DNA of 64,000 nt from Kribbella kalugense (GTDB lineage Bacteria > Actinomycetota > Actinomycetes > Propionibacteriales > Kribbellaceae), in assembly GCF_004365875.1 (NCBI RefSeq), contig NZ_SODF01000002.1, forward strand, positions 1,240,001 to 1,304,000, written 5' to 3'. The position numbers and the translations under genes were made by a program. Within the stretch, counting starts at the first letter, position 1; every line of letters starts with the position of its first letter. Below are positions 59,343 through 64,000 of this stretch, in pieces. Under the pieces are notes generated by a model that did no database searches, was not told the origin of the DNA, and worked only from the letters and a program-made list of their open reading frames with translations.

Positions 59343-59926
59343 TCCAGGATCCGGCTCCACTGCCGCACGATTCCCCGCCGGCGCGCGCTGTCGTCGGTCA
59401 GCAGGTCAGCCAGTCCGAGACCACGCGCCATGTCCAGCACGCCCTGCACGGTCTCCCGCACCCCAGGCGTCCGCTCACTGACCTCAAGCACCTCGAGCAA
59501 CGCCCGGTGCGCCTGCCGCCCCACATGTGCCTCCAGCCGGACGATCTGCTGCCGCAGCGCGTCCTCGGTCGACGCCGCCACCCACAGATGCAGTGCGGCC
59601 CGGAACAACGGCCCGGTGTACACATCCGCCAGCATCCCGACGATCGCCTCGGTCCGCCCCAGCCCGCTCGGCAGCCGACCAGCCTGCGCGCGAATCTCCG
59701 CCAGCCGCACCTCGGTCATGTACTCGACCGCCGCCGCAAACAGATCCGCCCGGGTCGGAAAGTGATGCTGCGCAGCGCCCCGCGACACCCCGGCCCGCGT
59801 CGCCACCACGCTCACCGTCGTCGCGGCGTACCCGACCTCAGCCAGCGACTCGACCGCCGCAGCGAGCAACCGCTGCCGCGTTGCCCGCGAACGGTCCTGC
59901 TGAGGCGCCTTCAGAACCTCACTCAC
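59315..59926 (-). CDS. TetR-family transcriptional regulator of acyl-CoA metabolism genes
   Basis: A 203-residue TetR regulator with HTH TTVSVVATRAGVSRGAAQHHF and a helical sensor domain. It is the last gene of the minus-strand acyl-CoA operon and overlaps the ligase gene by eight bases, so it is cotranscribed with the enzymes it probably regulates. An acyl-CoA ligand is a likely inducer by analogy. Confidence 0.9.
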   Translation of the reverse strand: MSEVLKAPQQDRSRATRQRLLAAAVESLAEVGYAATTVSVVATRAGVSRGAAQHHFPTRADLFAAAVEYMTEVRLAEIRAQAGRLPSGLGRTEAIVGMLADVYTGPLFRAALHLWVAASTEDALRQQIVRLEAHVGRQAHRALLEVLEVSERTPGVRETVQGVLDMARGLGLADLLTDDSARRRGIVRQWSRILDQALREPGV

Positions 59927-61475
59927 GCGCAGCCTCGCGGGCCCGGAGCTCCCGCCGCAGGATCTTCCCCGACGCCGCCTTCGGCACCGCCTCGATGAAC
60001 TCCACCTGACGGACCTTCTTGTACGGCGCCACCCGCGCGGCGACGTACTCGATCACCTCAGCCTCGGTCAGCTCGACACCTGGCATCCGCACCACGAACG
60101 CCTTCGGTACTTCGTTACCGTCAGCATCGACTCCGATCACCGCCGCGTCCGCGATCCGGTCGTCGGTGAGCAGCACCGCCTCCAGCTCGGCCGGCGGCAC
60201 CTGATACCCGTGGTACTTGATCAGCTCCTTCACCCGATCAACGACGTACAGATAGCCGCGCGCGTCGACGCGTCCGATGTCGCCGGTGTGCAGCCAGCCG
60301 TCGCGGTCGATGGTCGCGTCGGTCTCGGCCGGTCGGCCCAGGTACCCCTTCATCACCTGCGGTCCGCGGATCCAGATCTCACCCTCGTCCGTATCGTTGC
60401 CATCAGCACCGACCAGTCGCATCTCCGTCGACGGGAACAGCTTGCCGACGGCACCCGGCGGCGGCTCCGGGTCGTCCTGCGGTACGGCGTGCGTCCCCGG
60501 CGACAACTCCGTCATGCCATAGGCCTGCAGGACGGCATGCAGCCCGAGCCGCTTCGCGCACGCCTCGGCCAGCTCACCGTCCAACGGCGCCGCGGCCGAG
60601 GTCACGTACTTCAGCTTGGACAGATCGACCCCGTCCACGGCCGGGTGCTTGGCCAGCGCCAGCACGACCGGCGGCGCGACGAACGCCCGGGTGATCCGCT
60701 GCTGATCCAGCGTGGTCAGGAACTGCTGCAGCTCGAACTTCGGCAGGACGACGACGGTCGCGCCGAGCCGCAGCGGCAGGTTCATCAGCACGGACAGCCC
60801 GTAGATGTGGAAGAACGGCAGGATCGCGATCACCCGCTCGTCCTCCGCGACCGTGATCATCGCCTCGGCCTGCGAGATGTTGGTGGCGATGTTCCGGTGC
60901 GTCAGCATCACGCCCTTCGCCGCGCCGGTCGTGCCGCTCGAGTACGGCAGCACCGCCACGTCCTCGGCCGGATCGATCGTCACCGACGGCTCCGGGCCGG
61001 TGGACGCGAGCAGCTCCTGGATCGACCGGTACCCCTCGGCCTGGTCGCAGACGAAGATCTGCTCGACGCCGGTGCCCTCGATCGCAGCGGTCGCGACCGG
61101 CAGGAAGAGCGAAATTGTCACCAGCAACTTCGCCCTCGAGTCGACCAACTGCTTGTGCAACTCGTCCGCGGTGTAGAGCGCGTTCACCGTGGTCACGGTC
61201 GCGCCGGCCCGGGTGGCGCCGTAGAACACCACCGGGTACAGGATCGTGTTCGGGCTGTAGAGCGCGATCACGTCACCGTGCCGGATCCCGAGCTCGGCCA
61301 GGCCGGCCGCGACCCGCCGCGTCATGTGGTCCAGCTGGGCGTAGCTGATCTCCTTGCCGGTGACCCCGTCGACCATCGCGGGCCGGTCGCCGTACTCCTG
61401 GGCTCTGCCGAGGACTGCTTCATGGATCGGTACGTCGAGGATCTCGACGGGCGGGAACTCACTGGTGATGATCAT
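59919..61475 (-). CDS. AMP-dependent acyl-CoA synthetase (4-coumarate/medium-chain acyl-CoA ligase type)
   Basis: A 518-residue ANL-family ligase with the P-loop SSGTTGAAKGVMLTHRN, YGMTELSPGTH, the hinge DGWLHTGDIGRVD and the catalytic lysine in PKAASGKILRRELR. It activates a carboxylic acid to acyl-CoA via acyl-AMP. With the dehydrogenase and carboxylase next to it, the substrate is probably a branched or terpenoid acid. Specificity is not certain. Confidence 0.92.
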   Translation of the reverse strand: MIITSEFPPVEILDVPIHEAVLGRAQEYGDRPAMVDGVTGKEISYAQLDHMTRRVAAGLAELGIRHGDVIALYSPNTILYPVVFYGATRAGATVTTVNALYTADELHKQLVDSRAKLLVTISLFLPVATAAIEGTGVEQIFVCDQAEGYRSIQELLASTGPEPSVTIDPAEDVAVLPYSSGTTGAAKGVMLTHRNIATNISQAEAMITVAEDERVIAILPFFHIYGLSVLMNLPLRLGATVVVLPKFELQQFLTTLDQQRITRAFVAPPVVLALAKHPAVDGVDLSKLKYVTSAAAPLDGELAEACAKRLGLHAVLQAYGMTELSPGTHAVPQDDPEPPPGAVGKLFPSTEMRLVGADGNDTDEGEIWIRGPQVMKGYLGRPAETDATIDRDGWLHTGDIGRVDARGYLYVVDRVKELIKYHGYQVPPAELEAVLLTDDRIADAAVIGVDADGNEVPKAFVVRMPGVELTEAEVIEYVAARVAPYKKVRQVEFIEAVPKAASGKILRRELRAREAARE

Positions 61476-61487
61476 TGCCCCACTCCT

Positions 61488-62645
61488 TTAGTACGACTTG
61501 GGCAGTCCAAGGCTGTGCTGCGCTACGAAATTGAGGATCATCTCCCGGCTGACCGGCGCGATCCGGGTCGCCCGCGCGGCCGCGACCAGCGAGGCAACGC
61601 CGTACTCCATCGTCATGCCGTTGCCGCCGAGCGACTGGACCGCCTGATCGGTTGCCCGTACGGCGACTTCCGCGGCGGCGAACTTGGCCATGTTCGCGGC
61701 CTCACCGGCTCCCATGTCGTCGCCGGCGTCGTACAGCGCCGCCGCCTTCTGCATCATCAGCCGGGCCAGCTCGAGCTCGATCTTGATCTGCGCGAGCGGA
61801 TGGGCCAGACCCTGATGCGCGCCGATCGGGGTCTTCCAGACCTGGCGCTCCTTGACGTACGCGGTCGCCTTGCCGAGCGCGTGCCGGGCGATCCCGATCG
61901 CGAACGCCGACGCCATGATCCGCTCCGGATTCAGCCCGGCGAACAGCTGCATCAGCGCTGCGTCCTCGGCACCGACCAGGGCCTCCCGCGGGAGTTGTAC
62001 GTCGTCCAGGAACAGCGCGAACTGCTTGTCCGGGCTGATCAGATCCATCTCGATCTGCTTGAACTCCACACCGGGGGCGTCGGTCGGGACGATGAACAAG
62101 GCCGGCTTGAGATTGCCGGTTCGGGCGTCCTCGGTCCGGCCGACGACCAGCACAGCCTTCGCCACATCGAGTCCGGAGATGAAGACCTTGCGCCCGGTCA
62201 GCGACCAGCCGTCGTCGGTACGGCGGGCGGTCGTGGTGATCTGGTGCGAGTTGGAGCCGGCGTCGGGCTCGGTGATCGCGAACGCCATCACCGTCGTACC
62301 GTCGGCCAGGCCGGGCAGCCAGTGTTGCTTCTGCTCGTCGGTGCCGAAGCGGGAGATCACGGTGCCGCAGATCGACGGGGACACCACCATCATCAGCAGC
62401 GGGCAGCCGGCCGCGCCGAGCTCCTCCAGCACGATCGACAGGTCGGCCATGCCGCCGCCACCTCCGCCGTACTGCTCGGGCAGGTTGACGCCGAGGAAGC
62501 CGAGCTTGCCGGCCTCAAGCCACAGTTCGGTCGTGTGCCCGCCGGATCGCGCCTGCCGGTTGAACCACTCGTAGCCGTACTTCTTGCCCAGCTCGCTGAC
62601 AACCTTCCGCAGCTCGCTGCGCTCTTCAGACTCGACGAAACTCAT
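61488..62645 (-). CDS. Acyl-CoA dehydrogenase
   Basis: A 385-residue FAD enzyme with the family blocks AFAITEPDAGSNSHQITTTA (FAD/substrate loop), GWSLTGRKVFISGLD and the C-terminal QSLGGNGMTMEYGVASLVAA. It introduces a 2,3-double bond in an acyl-CoA, passing electrons to ETF. The usual catalytic Glu position near 365-370 is plausible as the E in TMEYG. Its start overlaps the carboxylase gene's stop by four bases. Confidence 0.92.
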   Translation of the reverse strand: MSFVESEERSELRKVVSELGKKYGYEWFNRQARSGGHTTELWLEAGKLGFLGVNLPEQYGGGGGGMADLSIVLEELGAAGCPLLMMVVSPSICGTVISRFGTDEQKQHWLPGLADGTTVMAFAITEPDAGSNSHQITTTARRTDDGWSLTGRKVFISGLDVAKAVLVVGRTEDARTGNLKPALFIVPTDAPGVEFKQIEMDLISPDKQFALFLDDVQLPREALVGAEDAALMQLFAGLNPERIMASAFAIGIARHALGKATAYVKERQVWKTPIGAHQGLAHPLAQIKIELELARLMMQKAAALYDAGDDMGAGEAANMAKFAAAEVAVRATDQAVQSLGGNGMTMEYGVASLVAAARATRIAPVSREMILNFVAQHSLGLPKSY

Positions 62646-64000
62646 GCGTTCTCCCCAACCACGGCCAGTACAGCGCCGACCTCAACCTGTTGTCCTGCCT
62701 GCACGTTCAGCTCACCGACGACCCCGTCGGCCGGAGCGGCGATCGTGTGCTCCATCTTCATCGCCTCCAGCCACAGCAAGGGCTGTCCTTCTTTCACTGT
62801 GTCACCGACCTGTACACCGACCCGGATCACCGTCCCCGGCATTGGCGCCACCAACGACCCGGCCGCCACCTGCCGCGCCGGATCCGTGAACCGCTCAACC
62901 GGAGTGAGGCTCACGCTTCCCAGGGACGAGTCCACACAAACCAATCCGTCGTACGCCGCAACCTCGAAGGATCGCCGTACGCCGTCAACTTCGAGCACCA
63001 CGCGGTCCGGTGTGCTGTCGACGAGTTGGATGTTGCCGTCGGCAACCAGACCGTCGCGGGTCAGGCGGTACGCGATCTCGTGTACGGCATCGCCGGTGCG
63101 GTAGCTCTTGCACTGCGGTTGTGAAGGTAGATTCCGCCAGCCGCTCGGCACTCGCACAGGCCCGACTCGGCCGGCCGCATCAGCCAGCGCGGCGGCCAAC
63201 GCCGACGTCCGCACCACCGCGTCGTCAACAGGCTTCCCAACGCCATGCTTCTCGAAGAAGGAGGTATCGGTGTCGCCGACGAGAAACGCGGGATGCCGCA
63301 GAATCCAGACCACCAGGTCCCGGTTGGTCCCGACGCCGTGGATCGTCGCTCGCTCCAGTTCCCCGGCGAGGCGCCGTGCGACCGCGGTCCGGTCAGGCCC
63401 GAACGCGATCACCTTCGCCAGCATCGCGTCGTAGTACGGCGAGACCTCCGAGCCGTCCTCGACCCCCGAATCCACCCGCAGCCGGGGTGTCGACCGGCTC
63501 TCCGGAACATTTTCGTCGCCACGTGCCGACTTTGCTCCGGAAAGCCGCCGGGCGCCGACTCCGAAGGCGTGGAGACGACCCGTTCGGGGCTGCCAGTCGT
63601 TGGCCGGATCCTCGGCGTACAGCCGCACCTCGATCGCGTGGCCTACTGTTGCCGGTGGATCCGCCGGTAGCCGCGCCCCGGACGCGACCGCGAACTGCAG
63701 CTCCACGAGGTCCAGCCCCGTGGTCTCCTCGGTAACAGGGTGTTCGACTTGGAGGCGAGTGTTCATCTCCAGGAAGTAGAAGTTGCCCGCCTCGTCCGCG
63801 AGGAACTCGACCGTCCCCGCACCCACGTAACCGATCGCGGCTGCCGCCTTCCGCGCGGCGTCGAACAACTCCGCGCGCATCGACGGGATCCGCTCGACCA
63901 GCGGTGACGGTGCCTCCTCGACGACCTTCTGGTGACGGCGCTGGATCGAGCACTCGCGCTCACCGACCGCCCAGATCGTCCCGTGCTGATCGGCCATGAT
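62642..64000 (-). CDS. Acyl-CoA carboxylase alpha chain (biotin carboxylase + BCCP), C-terminal part (5' end outside window)
   Basis: The reading frame is open to the right edge. Visible are the second half of the biotin carboxylase domain (GERECSIQRRHQKVVEEAPS, FLEMNTRLQVEHPVTEETTG) and the C-terminal biotinyl domain with EAMKMEH, whose lysine carries biotin. This is the alpha subunit of an acetyl-, propionyl- or branched acyl-CoA carboxylase; the beta subunit is not in the window. The ATG at 63997 is internal. With ligase, dehydrogenase and TetR it matches leucine/isovalerate- or acyclic-terpene-type degradation operons. Confidence 0.92.
   Translation of the reverse strand: MMADQHGTIWAVGERECSIQRRHQKVVEEAPSPLVERIPSMRAELFDAARKAAAAIGYVGAGTVEFLADEAGNFYFLEMNTRLQVEHPVTEETTGLDLVELQFAVASGARLPADPPATVGHAIEVRLYAEDPANDWQPRTGRLHAFGVGARRLSGAKSARGDENVPESRSTPRLRVDSGVEDGSEVSPYYDAMLAKVIAFGPDRTAVARRLAGELERATIHGVGTNRDLVVWILRHPAFLVGDTDTSFFEKHGVGKPVDDAVVRTSALAAALADAAGRVGPVRVPSGWRNLPSQPQCKSYRTGDAVHEIAYRLTRDGLVADGNIQLVDSTPDRVVLEVDGVRRSFEVAAYDGLVCVDSSLGSVSLTPVERFTDPARQVAAGSLVAPMPGTVIRVGVQVGDTVKEGQPLLWLEAMKMEHTIAAPADGVVGELNVQAGQQVEVGAVLAVVGENA

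Overview
The window comes from a high-GC actinobacterium. The sequence is strongly G+C rich, GTG starts are common, and it carries the pknB-pbpA-rodA-pstP-fhaB-fhaA cluster with crgA, a DUF881 gene, trpG and tRNA-Leu beside it, the layout found near the replication origin in this phylum. The many secreted glycosidases and regulators, and the general gene style, suggest a soil member of the Propionibacteriales such as Kribbella; the genus is an inference from memory, not from a search.

Layout. 1-6.1 kb: tail of an FAD monooxygenase, then a LacI-type repressor divergent from an arabinan/arabinoxylan-degrading operon (GH51, secreted GH43, cytoplasmic GH43). 6.2-12.9 kb: two tandem paralogous exported proteins, a divergent MocR-type regulator and flavin-binding protein pair, a DrrAB-like ABC exporter, an EXLDI-family protein with an operator cluster, and a decayed gene. 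12.9-23.4 kb: DnaA-box-like cluster, rhomboid protease, crgA, DUF881, trpG, the Ser/Thr kinase/phosphatase and cell-wall cluster, and tRNA-Leu(CAG). 23.5-32.5 kb: TetR-regulated ABC exporter, TrmB/LuxR-like regulator, giant secreted subtilase, PrsW-like protease. 32.5-40.9 kb: secreted endonuclease, a tandem AAA+/STAND ATPase with one degenerate P-loop, secreted and iron-related genes, aminoglycoside-kinase-like protein, truncated globin. 41-45 kb: glycine-betaine ABC importer (ATPase, double permease, lipoprotein). 45-51.9 kb: orphan ParA-like ATPase, ROK regulator, MpaB-like oxygenase, Tat-exported PHP-domain protein, acetyltransferase, HTH regulator and a divergent small ORF. 51.9-52.5 kb: about 660 bp without a convincing gene, packed with hairpins. 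52.5-64 kb: NUDIX-GNAT fusion, DHA2 MFS exporter, membrane NACHT NTPase, Fsr-like MFS pump with divergent AraC regulator, and a TetR / acyl-CoA ligase / acyl-CoA dehydrogenase / biotin carboxylase operon that runs off the window.

Most novel signal. Between the small ORF ending at 51873 and the NUDIX gene lie ten consecutive stem-loops (51875-52252). Most of their loops carry a CCTC or CCTCA core on the plus strand, and the last one looks like a terminator. Upstream, between the divergent regulator and the small ORF, a GTCC core repeats with an exact 11-bp period (51529-51600). Together this looks like a regulated, structured non-coding RNA that I cannot match to a known family. Other points of interest are the DnaA-box cluster, the EXLDI operator cluster, the tandem ATPase with an inactive second P-loop, the membrane NACHT protein and a symmetrically deleted pseudogene.

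All coordinates and motifs were read by eye. Family assignments rest on recognised motifs, not on database searches.
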